This document shows, in pieces, positions 7,547-17,571 of a stretch of 64,000 nucleotides of DNA. Each line of letters begins with the position of its first letter. Position 1 is the stretch's first letter. This stretch comes from Streptomyces sp. NBC_01237 (GTDB lineage: Bacteria > Actinomycetota > Actinomycetes > Streptomycetales > Streptomycetaceae), in the NCBI RefSeq assembly GCF_035917275.1, contig NZ_CP108508.1, forward strand, positions 5,394,001-5,458,000, given 5' to 3'. Under the pieces are notes generated by a model. It ran no database searches and was not told the origin of the DNA. It worked only from the letters and a program-made list of their open reading frames with translations. Both the position numbers and the translations under genes were made by a program.

Positions 7547-8383
7547 ATGGGTATCCGCAAGTACAAGCCGACGACCCCGGGCCGTCGTGGCTCCAGCGTC
7601 GCCGACTTTGTCGAGATCACGCGGTCCACGCCGGAGAAGTCGCTGGTCCGCCCCCTGCACAGCAAGGGCGGCCGTAACAACGCCGGTCGGATCACCGTTC
7701 GCCACCAGGGTGGCGGACACAAGCGCGCCTACCGCGTGATCGACTTCCGTCGTCACGACAAGGACGGCGTGCCGGCCAAGGTCGCGCACATCGAGTACGA
7801 CCCGAACCGCACCGCGCGCATCGCGCTGCTGCACTACGCGGACGGCGAGAAGCGTTACATCGTCGCCCCGCGTGGCCTGTCGCAGGGTGACCGCGTCGAG
7901 AACGGTCCGGCCGCAGACATCAAGCCGGGCAACAACCTGGCGCTGCGCAACATCCCGGTCGGTACGACCATCCACGCCATCGAGCTGCGGCCCGGCGGCG
8001 GTGCGAAGTTCGCCCGTTCCGCGGGTACTTCCGTGCAGCTGCTGGCGAAGGAGGGCACCATGGCCCACCTTCGTATGCCGTCCGGTGAAATCCGGCTGGT
8101 CGACGCCCGCTGCCGCGCCACCATTGGCGAGGTCGGCAACGCCGAGCAGTCGAACATCAACTGGGGCAAGGCCGGCCGTATGCGCTGGAAGGGCGTACGC
8201 CCGACCGTCCGCGGTGTCGCGATGAACCCGGTTGACCACCCGCACGGTGGTGGTGAAGGCAAGACCTCCGGTGGACGTCACCCGGTCTCGCCGTGGGGTC
8301 AGAAGGAGGGTCGTACTCGCTCGCCGAAGAAGGCATCGAGCAAGTACATCGTCCGCCGCCGCAAGACGAACAAGAAGCGCTAG
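7547..8383 (+). CDS. rplB: 50S ribosomal protein L2 (uL2)
   Basis: 278 aa, standard length. It is a 23S rRNA-binding protein near the peptidyl-transferase centre and part of intersubunit bridge B7b. Signatures include the N-terminal [15 protein letters not shown], the basic [20 protein letters not shown] and the [13 protein letters not shown] loop carrying the conserved histidine. A 39-base spacer separates it from rplW. Confidence 0.98.
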   Translation: MGIRKYKPTTPGRRGSSVADFVEITRSTPEKSLVRPLHSKGGRNNAGRITVRHQGGGHKRAYRVIDFRRHDKDGVPAKVAHIEYDPNRTARIALLHYADGEKRYIVAPRGLSQGDRVENGPAADIKPGNNLALRNIPVGTTIHAIELRPGGGAKFARSAGTSVQLLAKEGTMAHLRMPSGEIRLVDARCRATIGEVGNAEQSNINWGKAGRMRWKGVRPTVRGVAMNPVDHPHGGGEGKTSGGRHPVSPWGQKEGRTRSPKKASSKYIVRRRKTNKKR

Positions 8384-8395
8384 GAGCGGGTTTAG

Positions 8396-8677
8396 ATGCC
8401 GCGCAGTCTCAAGAAGGGGCCCTTCGTCGACGGCCACCTCGTCAAGAAGGTGGACGTACAGAACGAAGCCGGCACCAAGAACGTCATCAAGACCTGGTCC
8501 CGTCGCTCGATGATCATCCCGGCCATGCTGGGGCACACCATCGCGGTGCACAACGGCAAGATTCACGTCCCGGTGTTCGTCACCGAGTCGATGGTCGGCC
8601 ACAAGCTCGGCGAGTTCTCGCCGACTCGCACCTTCCGCGGCCACGTCAAGGACGACCGGAAGTCGAAGCGCCGCTAG
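8396..8677 (+). CDS. rpsS: 30S ribosomal protein S19 (uS19)
   Basis: 93 aa. It lies in the 30S head beside the A-site finger. The sequence begins [19 protein letters not shown] and contains [20 protein letters not shown] and [14 protein letters not shown]. It starts 12 bases after rplB. Confidence 0.98.
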   Translation: MPRSLKKGPFVDGHLVKKVDVQNEAGTKNVIKTWSRRSMIIPAMLGHTIAVHNGKIHVPVFVTESMVGHKLGEFSPTRTFRGHVKDDRKSKRR

Positions 8678-8719
8678 CGCGGGGTGGAAACGACTATGAC
8701 TTACACCGAAGGGACAACC

Positions 8720-9067
8720 ATGGAAGCCAGGGCCCAGGCGCGGTACATCCGCGTCACGCCCATGAAGGCCCGCCGAGTGGTGGACCTCATCCGTGGCATG
8801 GATGCCACGGAGGCTCAGGCGGTCCTGCGTTTCGCCCCGCAGGCCGCGAGCGTGCCGGTTGGCAAGGTGCTGGACAGCGCCATTGCCAACGCTGCACACA
8901 ACTACGACCACACCGACGCCTCTTCGCTGGTCATCAGCGAGGCGTACGTGGACGAGGGCCCGACCCTGAAGCGGTTCCGTCCGCGTGCTCAGGGCCGTGC
9001 CTACCGGATCCGTAAGCGGACCAGCCACATCACCGTGGTCGTCAGCAGCAAGGAAGGAACCCGGTAA
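8720..9067 (+). CDS. rplV: 50S ribosomal protein L22 (uL22)
   Basis: 115 aa from ATG 8720 ([20 protein letters not shown]). It forms the tunnel constriction with L4. The beta-hairpin region is [27 protein letters not shown] six bases upstream supports this start; in-frame ATGs at 8696 and 8684 would add 8 or 12 residues. It ends with TAATG, one base overlapping rpsC. Confidence 0.95.
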   Translation: MEARAQARYIRVTPMKARRVVDLIRGMDATEAQAVLRFAPQAASVPVGKVLDSAIANAAHNYDHTDASSLVISEAYVDEGPTLKRFRPRAQGRAYRIRKRTSHITVVVSSKEGTR

Positions 9068-9903
9068 TGGGCCAGAAGGTAAACCCGCACGGGTTCCGGC
9101 TCGGCATTACCACGGACTTCAAGTCCCGTTGGTACGCCGACAAGCTGTACAAGGACTACGTCAAGGAAGACGTTGCCATTCGTCGCATGATGACGAAGGG
9201 CATGGAGCGAGCCGGCATCTCGAAGGTTGAGATCGAGCGCACCCGCGACCGCGTCCGCGTTGACATCCACACCGCCCGTCCGGGCATCGTCATCGGCCGC
9301 CGCGGCGCCGAGGCCGATCGCATCCGTGGCGAGCTGGAGAAGCTGACCGGCAAGCAGGTCCAGCTGAACATCCTCGAGGTCAAGAACCCCGAGGTGGACG
9401 CTCAGCTGGTGGCCCAGGCCGTCGCCGAGCAGCTCTCCTCCCGCGTCTCCTTCCGTCGTGCGATGCGCAAGAGCATGCAGAGCTCGATGAAGGCCGGCGC
9501 CAAGGGCATCAAGATCCAGTGCGGCGGTCGCCTCGGCGGCGCCGAGATGTCCCGCTCGGAGTTCTACCGCGAGGGCCGTGTGCCCCTGCACACGCTCCGT
9601 GCGAACGTCGACTACGGCTTCTTCGAGGCCAAGACGACCTTCGGCCGCATCGGTGTGAAGGTCTGGATCTACAAGGGCGACGTCAAGAACATCGCCGAGG
9701 TCCGCGCCGAGAACGCCGCAGCCCGCGCCGGCAACCGTCCGGCTCGTGGCGGCGCTGACCGCCCGGCCGGCCGTGGTGGCCGTGGTGGCGAGCGTGGCGG
9801 TCGCGGCCGTAAGCCGCAGCAGTCGCCGGCAGCCGAGGCCCCCAAGGCCGACGCTCCCGCCGCCGCTGCTCCGGCTGCTGAGAGCACCGGAACGGAGGCC
9901 TGA
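9067..9903 (+). CDS. rpsC: 30S ribosomal protein S3 (uS3)
   Basis: 278 aa. The N-terminal KH type II domain (residues about 38-107, [18 protein letters not shown]) and the S3 C-terminal domain ([20 protein letters not shown]) form the mRNA entry site with S4 and S5. Beyond residue about 215 comes a Gly/Arg- then Pro/Ala-rich tail ([20 protein letters not shown]), longer than in enteric bacteria and typical of actinomycetes. Confidence 0.98.
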   Translation: MGQKVNPHGFRLGITTDFKSRWYADKLYKDYVKEDVAIRRMMTKGMERAGISKVEIERTRDRVRVDIHTARPGIVIGRRGAEADRIRGELEKLTGKQVQLNILEVKNPEVDAQLVAQAVAEQLSSRVSFRRAMRKSMQSSMKAGAKGIKIQCGGRLGGAEMSRSEFYREGRVPLHTLRANVDYGFFEAKTTFGRIGVKVWIYKGDVKNIAEVRAENAAARAGNRPARGGADRPAGRGGRGGERGGRGRKPQQSPAAEAPKADAPAAAAPAAESTGTEA

Positions 9904-9908
9904 CCGAA

Positions 9909-10328
9909 ATGCTGATCCCCCGTAGGGTCAAGCACCGCAAGCAGCACCACCCGAAGCGCAGCGGTATGTCCAAGGGTGGCACGCAGGTTGCGTTCGGCGA
10001 GTACGGCATCCAGGCGCTGACCCCGGCGTACGTGACGAACCGTCAGATCGAGTCTGCTCGTATCGCGATGACCCGTCACATCAAGCGTGGCGGCAAGGTC
10101 TGGATCAACATCTACCCGGACCGTCCCCTGACGAAGAAGCCTGCCGAGACCCGCATGGGTTCCGGTAAGGGTTCTCCCGAGTGGTGGATCGCGAACGTCA
10201 AGCCGGGTCGGGTGATGTTCGAGCTGTCCTACCCGAACGAGAAGATTGCTCGTGAGGCGCTTACCCGCGCTGCTCACAAGCTTCCGATGAAGTGCCGGAT
10301 CGTTCGGCGCGAGGCAGGTGAGTCGTGA
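9909..10328 (+). CDS. rplP: 50S ribosomal protein L16 (uL16)
   Basis: 139 aa. It binds 23S rRNA and contacts the A-site tRNA elbow. The N-terminus is [20 protein letters not shown]; the [20 protein letters not shown] motif includes the conserved arginine that is hydroxylated in some bacteria. TGATG overlaps rpmC by one base. Confidence 0.98.
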   Translation: MLIPRRVKHRKQHHPKRSGMSKGGTQVAFGEYGIQALTPAYVTNRQIESARIAMTRHIKRGGKVWINIYPDRPLTKKPAETRMGSGKGSPEWWIANVKPGRVMFELSYPNEKIAREALTRAAHKLPMKCRIVRREAGES

Positions 10329-10552
10329 TGTCGGCCGGTACCAAGGCGTCCGAGCTGCGCGAGCTGGGCAACGAGGAGCTTCTCAACAAGCTCCGCGAGG
10401 CCAAGGAAGAGCTGTTCAACCTCCGCTTTCAGGCGGCGACTGGGCAGCTCGAGAACCACGGCCGGCTCAAGTCCGTCCGTAAGGACATCGCCCGGATCTA
10501 CACCCTGATGCGTGAGCGCGAGCTGGGCATCGAGACGGTGGAGAGCGTCTGA
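10328..10552 (+). CDS. rpmC: 50S ribosomal protein L29 (uL29)
   Basis: 74 aa, a small two-helix protein near the tunnel exit beside L23. [20 protein letters not shown] and [20 protein letters not shown] are diagnostic. ATG 10328 overlaps the rplP stop; an in-frame GTG at 10325 is also possible. Its TGATG junction overlaps rpsQ. Confidence 0.97.
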   Translation: MSAGTKASELRELGNEELLNKLREAKEELFNLRFQAATGQLENHGRLKSVRKDIARIYTLMRERELGIETVESV

Positions 10553-10836
10553 TGAGCGAGAAGACTGTGACTGAGACCAACACCGACCGCGGTTTCCGCA
10601 AGACCCGTGAGGGTCTGGTCGTCAGCGACAAGATGGACAAGACCGTCGTCGTCGCTGTCGAGGACCGTGTCAAGCACGCGCTGTACGGCAAGGTCATCCG
10701 CCGTACGAACAAGCTCAAGGCCCACGACGAGCAGAACGCTGCCGGCGTCGGCGACCGTGTCATCATCATGGAGACCCGGCCGCTGTCCGCCTCGAAGCGC
10801 TGGCGCATCGTCGAGATCCTCGAGAAGGCCAAGTAA
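10552..10836 (+). CDS. rpsQ: 30S ribosomal protein S17 (uS17)
   Basis: 94 aa. It is an OB-fold protein binding 16S rRNA helices 7 and 11. [40 protein letters not shown] and [11 protein letters not shown] are conserved. A polar N-terminal extension of about 15 residues precedes the fold. It is the last gene of the S10 part, and two hairpins follow. Confidence 0.97.
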   Translation: MSEKTVTETNTDRGFRKTREGLVVSDKMDKTVVVAVEDRVKHALYGKVIRRTNKLKAHDEQNAAGVGDRVIIMETRPLSASKRWRIVEILEKAK

Positions 10837-10838
10837 TT

Positions 10839-10860
10839 CCTGAGGGGCATTCCCCTCAGG
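10839..10860 (+). terminator. Hairpin after rpsQ
   Basis: CCTGAGGGG-CATT-CCCCTCAGG, 9-bp perfect stem and 4-base loop starting 2 bases after the rpsQ stop codon. There is no T run. It probably acts as an attenuator between the S10 and spc parts of the locus or protects an mRNA end. Confidence 0.6.
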
Positions 10861-10874
10861 CAAGTTCCGCCAGG

Positions 10875-10919
10875 CTCGGTGGGGAGCTCCGCAAGTCACT
10901 TGCGAAGCTCCCCGCCGGG
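10875..10919 (+). terminator. Long hairpin between rpsQ and rplN
   Basis: Arms GGGGAGCTCCGCAAG (10881-10895) and CTTGCGAAGCTCCCC (10899-10913) with a 3-base loop and one mismatch; the stem extends outward to about 10875/10919 through G-U pairs. Only 15 bases separate its foot from the rplN ribosome binding site, so it could affect rplN expression as well as termination. Confidence 0.6.
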
Positions 10920-10945
10920 AACCGGCAGACGATCAGGAGATAGAC

Positions 10946-11314
10946 GTGATCCAGCAGGAGTCGCGACTGCGCGTCGCCGACAACACGGGTGCGAAGGAAA
11001 TTCTCACCATTCGTGTTCTCGGTGGCTCGGGTCGCCGCTACGCGGGTATCGGTGACGTCATCGTCGCCACCGTCAAGGACGCGATCCCCGGTGGCAACGT
11101 GAAGAAGGGTGACGTCGTCAAGGCCGTCATCGTTCGCACCGTCAAGGAGCGTCGTCGTCAGGATGGCTCGTACATCCGCTTCGACGAGAACGCCGCCGTC
11201 ATTCTGAAGAACGACGGCGACCCCCGCGGCACCCGCATCTTTGGCCCGGTTGGCCGAGAGCTGCGCGAGAAGAAGTTCATGAAGATCATCTCGCTCGCGC
11301 CGGAGGTGCTGTAA
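10946..11314 (+). CDS. rplN: 50S ribosomal protein L14 (uL14)
   Basis: 122 aa from GTG 10946, with AGGAG at 10935-10939. It forms an intersubunit bridge with 16S helix 14. [40 protein letters not shown] and the end [20 protein letters not shown] are canonical. It is the first gene of the spc part. Confidence 0.98.
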   Translation: MIQQESRLRVADNTGAKEILTIRVLGGSGRRYAGIGDVIVATVKDAIPGGNVKKGDVVKAVIVRTVKERRRQDGSYIRFDENAAVILKNDGDPRGTRIFGPVGRELREKKFMKIISLAPEVL

Positions 11315-11316
11315 GC

Positions 11317-11640
11317 ATGAAGATCAAGAAGGGCGACCTGGTTCAGGTCATCACCGGTAAGGACAAGGGCAAGCAGGGCAAGGTCATCGTTGCCTACCCT
11401 GCTCAGGACCGCGTCCTCGTCGAGGGTGTCAACCGGGTCAAGAAGCACACGAAGGCCGGTCAGACCGCTCGCGGTTCGCAGACCGGTGGCATTGTGACGA
11501 CCGAGGCTCCCGTCCACGTCAGCAACGTGCAGCTGGTTGTTGAGAAGGACGGCAACAAGGTCGTTACTCGCGTCGGTTACCGTTTTGACGACGAGGGCAA
11601 CAAGATCCGCGTTGCCAAGCGCACCGGTGAGGACATCTGA
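11317..11640 (+). CDS. rplX: 50S ribosomal protein L24 (uL24)
   Basis: 107 aa. It is an assembly-initiator KOW-domain protein: [20 protein letters not shown] is the KOW motif at residues 2-21, and [11 protein letters not shown] follows. It starts 2 bases after rplN and overlaps rplE by one base (TGATG). Confidence 0.98.
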   Translation: MKIKKGDLVQVITGKDKGKQGKVIVAYPAQDRVLVEGVNRVKKHTKAGQTARGSQTGGIVTTEAPVHVSNVQLVVEKDGNKVVTRVGYRFDDEGNKIRVAKRTGEDI

Positions 11641-12197
11641 TGACTACCACCACTGCGCCGCGTCTCAAGACGCGCTACCGCGAGGAAATCGCCGGCAAGC
11701 TGCGTGAGGAGTTCTCGTACGAGAACGTCATGCAGGTTCCCGGTCTGGTCAAGATCGTGGTCAACATGGGTGTGGGCGACGCCGCCCGCGACTCCAAGCT
11801 GATCGACGGGGCCGTCAAGGACCTCACCACGATCACCGGTCAGAAGCCGGCCGTCACCAAGGCCCGCAAGTCCATCGCGCAGTTCAAGCTGCGCGAGGGC
11901 CAGCCCATCGGCTGCCACGTCACCCTCCGCGGTGACCGGATGTGGGAGTTCCTGGACCGTACGCTGTCGCTCGCGCTGCCGCGTATCCGTGACTTCCGCG
12001 GCCTGTCGCCCAAGCAGTTCGACGGCCGTGGCAACTACACCTTCGGTCTCACGGAGCAGGTCATGTTCCACGAGATCGACCAGGACAAGATCGACCGGGT
12101 CCGGGGCATGGACATCACCGTGGTCACCACGGCGACCAACGACGACGAGGGTCGTGCCCTCCTTCGTCACCTCGGCTTCCCGTTCAAGGAGAACTGA
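11640..12197 (+). CDS. rplE: 50S ribosomal protein L5 (uL5)
   Basis: 185 aa. It binds 5S rRNA and the P-site tRNA at the central protuberance. [40 protein letters not shown] and the [17 protein letters not shown] motif are present. It overlaps rplX and is followed after 2 bases by rpsZ. Confidence 0.98.
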   Translation: MTTTTAPRLKTRYREEIAGKLREEFSYENVMQVPGLVKIVVNMGVGDAARDSKLIDGAVKDLTTITGQKPAVTKARKSIAQFKLREGQPIGCHVTLRGDRMWEFLDRTLSLALPRIRDFRGLSPKQFDGRGNYTFGLTEQVMFHEIDQDKIDRVRGMDITVVTTATNDDEGRALLRHLGFPFKEN

Positions 12198-12199
12198 CC

Positions 12200-12385
12200 G
12201 TGGCGAAGAAGGCTCTGATCGCTAAGGCCGCCCGCAAGCCGAAGTTCGGCGTTCGCGGGTACACCCGCTGCCAGCGCTGCGGCCGGCCCCACTCCGTCTA
12301 CCGCAAGTTCGGCCTGTGCCGCGTGTGCCTTCGTGAGATGGCTCACCGTGGCGAGCTGCCGGGCGTGACCAAGAGCTCCTGGTAA
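12200..12385 (+). CDS. rpsZ: 30S ribosomal protein S14, zinc-binding type Z (uS14)
   Basis: 61 aa from GTG 12200. It has the zinc form: [20 protein letters not shown] gives two CxxC pairs. Family knowledge: Streptomyces also encode a zinc-independent S14 paralogue elsewhere under Zur control, so this copy is the zinc-replete form. A 224-base gap with several dyads follows. Confidence 0.97.
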   Translation: MAKKALIAKAARKPKFGVRGYTRCQRCGRPHSVYRKFGLCRVCLREMAHRGELPGVTKSSW

Positions 12386-12609
12386 TTCTCCTTCGCCCCT
12401 TGGGCGTTGGGAATACCCGGAGACTCTCGGTAAGCATCTGGTCGGCAGGAGCCCCTCCTTTCATGCCGTAGGCTTGAAGGGTTGGGCGCCTGCCGCCCAA
12501 GACCGACTTACTACGCCGTAGGTCCCCGCACCGCACCCGTCCCGCCACTGAGTGGGGAGAGGGATGGCGCATACAGGAAACCCCGGCGAGAGAGGCCGAA
12601 GGCCAACTC
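12386..12609 (+). other. Untranslated spacer between rpsZ and rpsH with dyads
   Basis: No gene is seen. TTGGGCG-CCTGC-CGCCCAA forms a 7-bp hairpin near 12482-12500. CGGCAGG near 12446 can pair with CCTGCCG near 12489 to close a larger structure. This is unusually long for the inside of the spc operon and may be a processing or regulatory site. No promoter is convincing. Confidence 0.4.
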
Positions 12610-13008
12610 ATGACCATGACTGATCCCATCGCAGACATGCTCACGCGTCTGCGTAACGCGAACTCGGCGTATCACGACGATGTCGCGATGCCGCACAGCA
12701 AGATCAAGTCGCACATCGCGGAGATCCTCCAGCAGGAGGGCTTCATCACCGGCTGGAAGGTCGAGGACGCTGAGGTTGGAAAGAACCTCGTCCTCGAGCT
12801 GAAGTTCGGCCCGAACCGCGAGCGCTCGATCGCCGGCATCAAGCGAATCTCGAAGCCGGGTCTGCGTGTATACGCAAAGTCCACCAACCTGCCGAAGGTT
12901 CTCGGCGGCCTGGGCGTGGCGATCATCTCCACGTCCCACGGTCTCCTGACCGGCCAGCAGGCCAGCAAGAAGGGCGTAGGTGGGGAAGTCCTCGCCTACG
13001 TCTGGTAG
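12610..13008 (+). CDS. rpsH: 30S ribosomal protein S8 (uS8)
   Basis: 132 aa. It binds 16S helix 21 and is the spc-operon autorepressor in E. coli. [39 protein letters not shown] and GGEVLAYVW are canonical. Start ATG 12610 gives the MTMTDP N-terminus; a second ATG lies 6 bases later. Confidence 0.98.
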   Translation: MTMTDPIADMLTRLRNANSAYHDDVAMPHSKIKSHIAEILQQEGFITGWKVEDAEVGKNLVLELKFGPNRERSIAGIKRISKPGLRVYAKSTNLPKVLGGLGVAIISTSHGLLTGQQASKKGVGGEVLAYVW

Positions 13009-13029
13009 TCGGGAACGGAGGAATAGCTC

Positions 13030-13569
13030 ATGTCGCGAATCGGCAAGCTCCCCATCCAGGTTCCCGCCGGTGTGGACGTCACCATCGATGGCCGCACGGT
13101 CGCGGTGAAGGGCCCCAAGGGGACCCTCACGCACACCGTCGCAGCGCCGATCGAGGTCTCCAAGGGTGAGGACGGCGTTCTGAACGTCGTCCGCCCGAAC
13201 GACGAGCGTCAGAACAAGGCCCTTCACGGCCTGTCCCGCACGCTGGTGGCGAACATGATCACCGGTGTGACCCAGGGATACAGCAAGGCGCTCGAGATCA
13301 GCGGTGTCGGTTACCGCGTCCAGGCGAAGGGCTCCAACCTGGAGTTCGCCCTGGGCTACAGCCACCCGATCCTCATCGAGGCTCCGGATGGCATCACCTT
13401 CAAGGTCGAGTCGCCCACGAAGCTCAGCGTCGAGGGCATCGACAAGCAGAAGGTCGGCGAGGTAGCCGCCAACATCCGCAAGCTGCGGAAGCCCGACCCG
13501 TACAAGGCCAAGGGCGTCAAGTACGCGGGCGAGGTCATCCGCCGCAAGGTCGGAAAGGCTGGTAAGTAG
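13030..13569 (+). CDS. rplF: 50S ribosomal protein L6 (uL6)
   Basis: 179 aa, two-domain repeat protein near the factor-binding site. [39 protein letters not shown] and [19 protein letters not shown] are diagnostic. GGAGG lies 9 bases before ATG 13030. Confidence 0.98.
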   Translation: MSRIGKLPIQVPAGVDVTIDGRTVAVKGPKGTLTHTVAAPIEVSKGEDGVLNVVRPNDERQNKALHGLSRTLVANMITGVTQGYSKALEISGVGYRVQAKGSNLEFALGYSHPILIEAPDGITFKVESPTKLSVEGIDKQKVGEVAANIRKLRKPDPYKAKGVKYAGEVIRRKVGKAGK

Positions 13570-13571
13570 CC

Positions 13572-13955
13572 ATGGCATACGGTGTGAAGATCGCCAAGGG
13601 CGACGCGTACAAGCGTGCCGCTCTCAAGCGCCGCCACATCCGCGTCCGCAAGCACATCTCCGGTTCGCCGGAGCGTCCCCGCTTGGTCGTGACGCGTTCC
13701 AACCGCCACATGGTCGCTCAGGTGATCGACGACATCGCGGGCCACACGCTCGCGTCGGCGTCGACCCTGGACGTGTCCATCCGTGGTGGCGAGGGTGACA
13801 AGAGCGCCCAGGCCCAGCAGGTCGGCGCCCTGGTCGCCGAGCGTGCCAAGGCCGCAGGCGTCGAGGCCGTCGTGTTTGACCGCGGTGGTAACCAGTACGC
13901 CGGGCGGATTGCCGCTCTGGCTGACGCCGCCCGTGAAGCCGGGCTGAAGTTCTAA
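13572..13955 (+). CDS. rplR: 50S ribosomal protein L18 (uL18)
   Basis: 127 aa. It binds 5S rRNA with L5. The N-terminus is basic ([18 protein letters not shown]), followed by [20 protein letters not shown] and [20 protein letters not shown]. It begins 2 bases after rplF. Confidence 0.98.
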   Translation: MAYGVKIAKGDAYKRAALKRRHIRVRKHISGSPERPRLVVTRSNRHMVAQVIDDIAGHTLASASTLDVSIRGGEGDKSAQAQQVGALVAERAKAAGVEAVVFDRGGNQYAGRIAALADAAREAGLKF

Positions 13956-14002
13956 GCCCCGGTTCCTACGCACAGCGGACGTAACAGAGAGAGGTAATTC
14001 CA

Positions 14003-14608
14003 ATGGCTGGACCCCAGCGCCGCGGAAGCGGTGCCGGTGGCGGCGAGCGGCGGGACCGGAAGGGCCGTGACGGTGGCGCCAGCGCCGCCGAGAAGACCGC
14101 GTACGTTGAGCGCGTCGTCGCGATCAACCGCGTCGCCAAGGTTGTGAAGGGTGGTCGTCGCTTCAGCTTCACCGCGCTGGTCGTGGTGGGCGATGGTGAC
14201 GGCACCGTCGGTGTCGGATACGGCAAGGCCAAGGAAGTTCCCGCGGCCATCGCCAAGGGCGTTGAAGAGGCCAAGAAGAGCTTCTTCAAGGTTCCGCGTA
14301 TCCAGGGCACCATCCCTCACCCGATCCAGGGCGAGAAGGCTGCGGGCGTCGTTCTGCTCAAGCCTGCTTCCCCCGGTACCGGTGTGATCGCCGGTGGCCC
14401 CGTGCGCGCCGTTCTGGAGTGCGCGGGCGTTCACGACATCCTGTCGAAGTCGCTCGGTTCTTCGAACCCGATCAACATCGTGCACGCGACCGTGGCGGCC
14501 CTTCAGGGCCTGCAGCGTCCCGAGGAGATCGCGGCTCGCCGTGGTCTGCCCCTCGAGGACGTCGCCCCCGCGGCTCTGCTTCGTGCACGTGCGGGAGCGG
14601 GTGCGTAA
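14003..14608 (+). CDS. rpsE: 30S ribosomal protein S5 (uS5)
   Basis: 201 aa. It contributes to decoding fidelity and mRNA helicase activity. The dsRBD-like N-domain ([40 protein letters not shown]) and C-domain ([20 protein letters not shown]) are intact. The N-terminal 35 residues are Gly/Arg-rich. TAATG overlaps rpmD. Confidence 0.98.
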   Translation: MAGPQRRGSGAGGGERRDRKGRDGGASAAEKTAYVERVVAINRVAKVVKGGRRFSFTALVVVGDGDGTVGVGYGKAKEVPAAIAKGVEEAKKSFFKVPRIQGTIPHPIQGEKAAGVVLLKPASPGTGVIAGGPVRAVLECAGVHDILSKSLGSSNPINIVHATVAALQGLQRPEEIAARRGLPLEDVAPAALLRARAGAGA

Positions 14609-14790
14609 TGGCTCGCCTCAAGATCACGCAGACGAAGTCGTACATCGGCAGCAAGCAGAACCACCGCGACACCCTGCGTTCGCTCGGGCTCAAGCGCCTG
14701 AACGACTCGGTTGTCAAGGAGGACCGCCCCGAGTTCCGCGGAATGGTGCACACCGTCCGCCACCTCGTGACGGTTGAGGAGGTTGACTGA
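14608..14790 (+). CDS. rpmD: 50S ribosomal protein L30 (uL30)
   Basis: 60 aa, standard length: [37 protein letters not shown] and [15 protein letters not shown]. The start overlaps the rpsE stop by one base and rplO begins 1 base after its stop. Confidence 0.97.
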   Translation: MARLKITQTKSYIGSKQNHRDTLRSLGLKRLNDSVVKEDRPEFRGMVHTVRHLVTVEEVD

Positions 14791-14791
14791 C

Positions 14792-15247
14792 ATGGCGGAG
14801 AACAGCCCGCTGAAGGCCCACAACCTCCGGCCTGCCCCGGGCGCCAAGACCGCCAAGACCCGTGTGGGTCGTGGTGAGGCGTCCAAGGGTAAGACCGCAG
14901 GCCGTGGTACCAAGGGTACGAAGGCCCGTTACCAGGTTCCGGAGCGCTTCGAGGGTGGCCAGATGCCCCTCCACATGCGTCTCCCGAAGCTCAAGGGCTT
15001 CAAGAACCCGTTCCGCACCGAGTACCAGGTCGTGAACCTGGACAAGCTCGCGACGCTCTACCCCGAGGGTGGAGAGGTCACGGTGGCCGATCTGGTCGCC
15101 AAGGGCGCTGTGCGCAACAACCACCTCGTCAAGGTCCTTGGCCAGGGCGAGATCTCCGTGGCGCTGCAGGTTTCGGTTGACGCCGTCTCCGGCTCCGCCA
15201 AGGAGAAGATTGCCGCCGCTGGCGGCACCGTCACCGAGCTCGTCTGA
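14792..15247 (+). CDS. rplO: 50S ribosomal protein L15 (uL15)
   Basis: 151 aa, late-assembly 23S rRNA binder. [40 protein letters not shown] and [19 protein letters not shown] are diagnostic. Start ATG 14792 was chosen for the canonical N-terminus. A strong hairpin follows. Confidence 0.98.
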   Translation: MAENSPLKAHNLRPAPGAKTAKTRVGRGEASKGKTAGRGTKGTKARYQVPERFEGGQMPLHMRLPKLKGFKNPFRTEYQVVNLDKLATLYPEGGEVTVADLVAKGAVRNNHLVKVLGQGEISVALQVSVDAVSGSAKEKIAAAGGTVTELV

Positions 15248-15278
15248 GACAACTCGGACAACTCGATGTACTGAACAT

Positions 15279-15318
15279 CCGACCGGGGATGCCTCTCATA
15301 TGGGGCATCCCCGGTTGG
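15279..15318 (+). terminator. Terminator-like hairpin between rplO and secY
   Basis: Arms ACCGGGGATGCC (15282-15293) and GGCATCCCCGGT (15304-15315) pair perfectly over 12 bp, with further pairing on both sides. It lies 31 bases after the rplO stop, so it probably ends or attenuates the spc transcript. A TAAGGT hexamer at 15346-15351 could be the -10 of a separate secY promoter, but no good -35 is seen. Confidence 0.75.
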
Positions 15319-15469
15319 TCGTTCCTAGGCGGGCATGGTCGCCGGTAAGGTGGCGTGCGTTGTTGTGCTATCTCTCCGGGCAACTGCCCGGGGATCTTTG
15401 ACTCTTTCGTATTCGTCGATCCTCAAGACCGTCACCTCTACGCATTGCGCGGGGGTCGCAGGAGGCACC

Positions 15470-16789
15470 GTGCTCACCGCGTTCGCCCGGGCGTTCAAGA
15501 CGCCCGACCTGCGCAAGAAGCTGCTCTTCACGCTCGGCATCATCGTGCTCTACCGGCTCGGGGCACACATCCCGGTACCCGGTGTGAGCTACGAGAACGT
15601 CCAGACCTGTGTTGACCAGGCAAGTAAGGGCAACAACAGCCTCTTCGGCCTGGTGAACATGTTCAGCGGTGGTGCACTGCTGCAGATCACGATCTTCGCG
15701 CTCGGCATCATGCCGTACATCACGGCCAGCATCATTCTTCAGTTGCTGACCGTCGTCATCCCCCGACTCGAAGCCCTCAAGAAGGAGGGGCAGTCGGGCA
15801 CGGCCAAGATCACGCAGTACACGCGTTATCTGACCGTGGCCCTCGCCATCCTCCAGGGCACCGGCCTCGTGGCGACTGCTCGCAGCGGTGCGCTGTTCAG
15901 CAGCTGCTCCGTGGGCGACCAGATCGTCCCGAATCAGTCGATCTTCACGACGGTCGTCATGGTGCTCACCATGACCGCCGGAACCGCCGCCGTCATGTGG
16001 CTCGGTGAGCTCATCACCGACCGCGGTATCGGCAACGGCATGTCGATCCTGATGTTCATCTCGATCGCCGCGAGCTTCCCCGGTGCCCTGTGGGCCATCA
16101 AGGAGAGCGGCAAGCTGGCCGACGGCTGGATCGAGTTCGGCACGGTGATCCTCATCGGCTTCGTGATGGTCGGGCTCGTCGTCTTCGTCGAGCAGGCCCA
16201 GCGCCGGATTCCGGTGCAGTACGCGAAGCGCATGATCGGCCGCAGGTCGTACGGCGGTACGTCCACGTACATCCCGCTGAAGGTGAACCAGGCGGGTGTG
16301 ATTCCCGTCATCTTCGCTTCTTCGCTGCTCTACATCCCGGCCCTGATCGTCCAGTTCTCGAACTCCCAGGCGGGCTGGGCGACCTGGATTCAGGACCACT
16401 TCGTCAAGGGTGACCACCCGTACTACATCGCGACGTACTTCCTGTTGATCGTGTTCTTCGCCTTCTTCTATGTGGCGATCTCGTTCAACCCCGAGGAAGT
16501 TGCCGACAACATGAAGAAGTATGGTGGCTTCATCCCGGGTATCCGGGCTGGTCGACCTACTGCCGAGTACCTGAGCTACGTGCTCAACAGGATCACTTGG
16601 CCGGGCTCGCTGTACCTGGGTCTGATCGCTCTTGTGCCGACGATGGCGTTGGCAGGCTTCGGCGGTGCAAACCAGAACTTCCCGTTCGGCGGGACAAGCA
16701 TCCTGATCATCGTGGGTGTGGGTCTGGAAACCGTGAAGCAGATTGAGAGTCAGCTCCAGCAGCGCAATTACGAAGGGTTCCTCCGCTGA
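15470..16789 (+). CDS. secY: Preprotein translocase subunit SecY
   Basis: 439 aa with ten predicted membrane helices; it is the channel of the SecYEG translocon. The N-terminus [20 protein letters not shown], the plug region, and the [20 protein letters not shown] and [20 protein letters not shown] loops are characteristic. GTG 15470 was chosen because AGGAGG lies 6-7 bases upstream; the longer frame to 15335 has no family similarity. TGATG overlaps adk. Confidence 0.97.
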   Translation: MLTAFARAFKTPDLRKKLLFTLGIIVLYRLGAHIPVPGVSYENVQTCVDQASKGNNSLFGLVNMFSGGALLQITIFALGIMPYITASIILQLLTVVIPRLEALKKEGQSGTAKITQYTRYLTVALAILQGTGLVATARSGALFSSCSVGDQIVPNQSIFTTVVMVLTMTAGTAAVMWLGELITDRGIGNGMSILMFISIAASFPGALWAIKESGKLADGWIEFGTVILIGFVMVGLVVFVEQAQRRIPVQYAKRMIGRRSYGGTSTYIPLKVNQAGVIPVIFASSLLYIPALIVQFSNSQAGWATWIQDHFVKGDHPYYIATYFLLIVFFAFFYVAISFNPEEVADNMKKYGGFIPGIRAGRPTAEYLSYVLNRITWPGSLYLGLIALVPTMALAGFGGANQNFPFGGTSILIIVGVGLETVKQIESQLQQRNYEGFLR

Positions 16790-17448
16790 TGCGAATCGTC
16801 CTCGTCGGGCCTCCTGGTGCCGGCAAGGGAACGCAGGCTGCGTACCTTGCCAAGAACCTGTCGATTCCGCACATCTCCACGGGCGACCTCTTCCGCGCCA
16901 ACATCAGCCAGGGCACCGACCTTGGCAAGCAGGCCCGTTCCTTCATGGACGCGGGCCGGCTGGTGCCGGACGAGGTAACCATCGGAATGGCCAAGGACCG
17001 CATGGCCCAGTCGGACGCCGTGAACGGCTTCCTGCTCGACGGCTTCCCGCGCAACGTGGGGCAGGCCGAAGCTCTTGACGCGATGCTCAAGGACGAGGGC
17101 GTAAAGCTGGACGCGGTCCTCGACCTGGAGGTCCCCGAGGACGAGGTCGTGAAGCGGATCGCGGGTCGCCGCATCTGCCGCAGCGACAGCGCGCACGTCT
17201 TCCACGTGACGTACAACCCGCCGCAGACCGAGGGTGTCTGCGACACCTGCGGCGGCGAGCTGTACCAGCGGGACGACGACAGCGAGGAGACGGTCCGTAC
17301 CCGGCTGGAGGTCTACCACACGCAGACCGAGCCGATCATCGACTACTACCGCGCCCAGGGCCTGGTGGTGACCATCTCCGCGCTCGGCAAGGTCACCGAT
17401 GTGACCGCGCGTGCCATGGAGGCGCTCCAGAAGTCCGACCAGGACTGA
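16789..17448 (+). CDS. adk: Adenylate kinase
   Basis: 219 aa, long-lid form. It converts AMP plus ATP to two ADP. The P-loop GPPGAGKGT is at residues 7-15, the AMP-binding STGDLFR at 30-36 and DGFPRN at 84-89. The lid has Cys130, Asp133, Cys151 and Cys154 at the four zinc-ligand positions of Gram-positive Adk, so it is probably zinc-bound with Asp replacing one Cys. It is coupled to secY. Confidence 0.97.
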   Translation: MRIVLVGPPGAGKGTQAAYLAKNLSIPHISTGDLFRANISQGTDLGKQARSFMDAGRLVPDEVTIGMAKDRMAQSDAVNGFLLDGFPRNVGQAEALDAMLKDEGVKLDAVLDLEVPEDEVVKRIAGRRICRSDSAHVFHVTYNPPQTEGVCDTCGGELYQRDDDSEETVRTRLEVYHTQTEPIIDYYRAQGLVVTISALGKVTDVTARAMEALQKSDQD

Positions 17449-17469
17449 GCGAGGCCCCGTATTACCTTC

Positions 17470-17510
17470 ACAGTCGGCCGCGGCGCCCTTCAGGCGCCGC
17501 GGCCGACTGT
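17470..17510 (+). terminator. Strong terminator after adk
   Basis: An 18-bp perfect stem: A plus CAGTCGGCCGCGGCGCC (17471-17487), 5-base loop, GGCGCCGCGGCCGACTG (17493-17509) plus T, followed by TTTG. It separates adk from map. Confidence 0.85.
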
Positions 17511-17571
17511 TTGCGCCGTATCGTTGAGTACGCCGCAGCCGTCATCCTTCGATGCAGAGAGGCGCCGAGCA

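Noticed and set aside
7109..9028. 639-codon minus-strand open frame across rplW, rplB, rpsS and rplV
   Set aside because: It is a shadow of four overlapping ribosomal protein genes; high GC keeps the reverse frame open.
15399..15427. secY promoter with TTGACT at 15399-15404
   Set aside because: No acceptable -10 hexamer lies 16-19 bases downstream.
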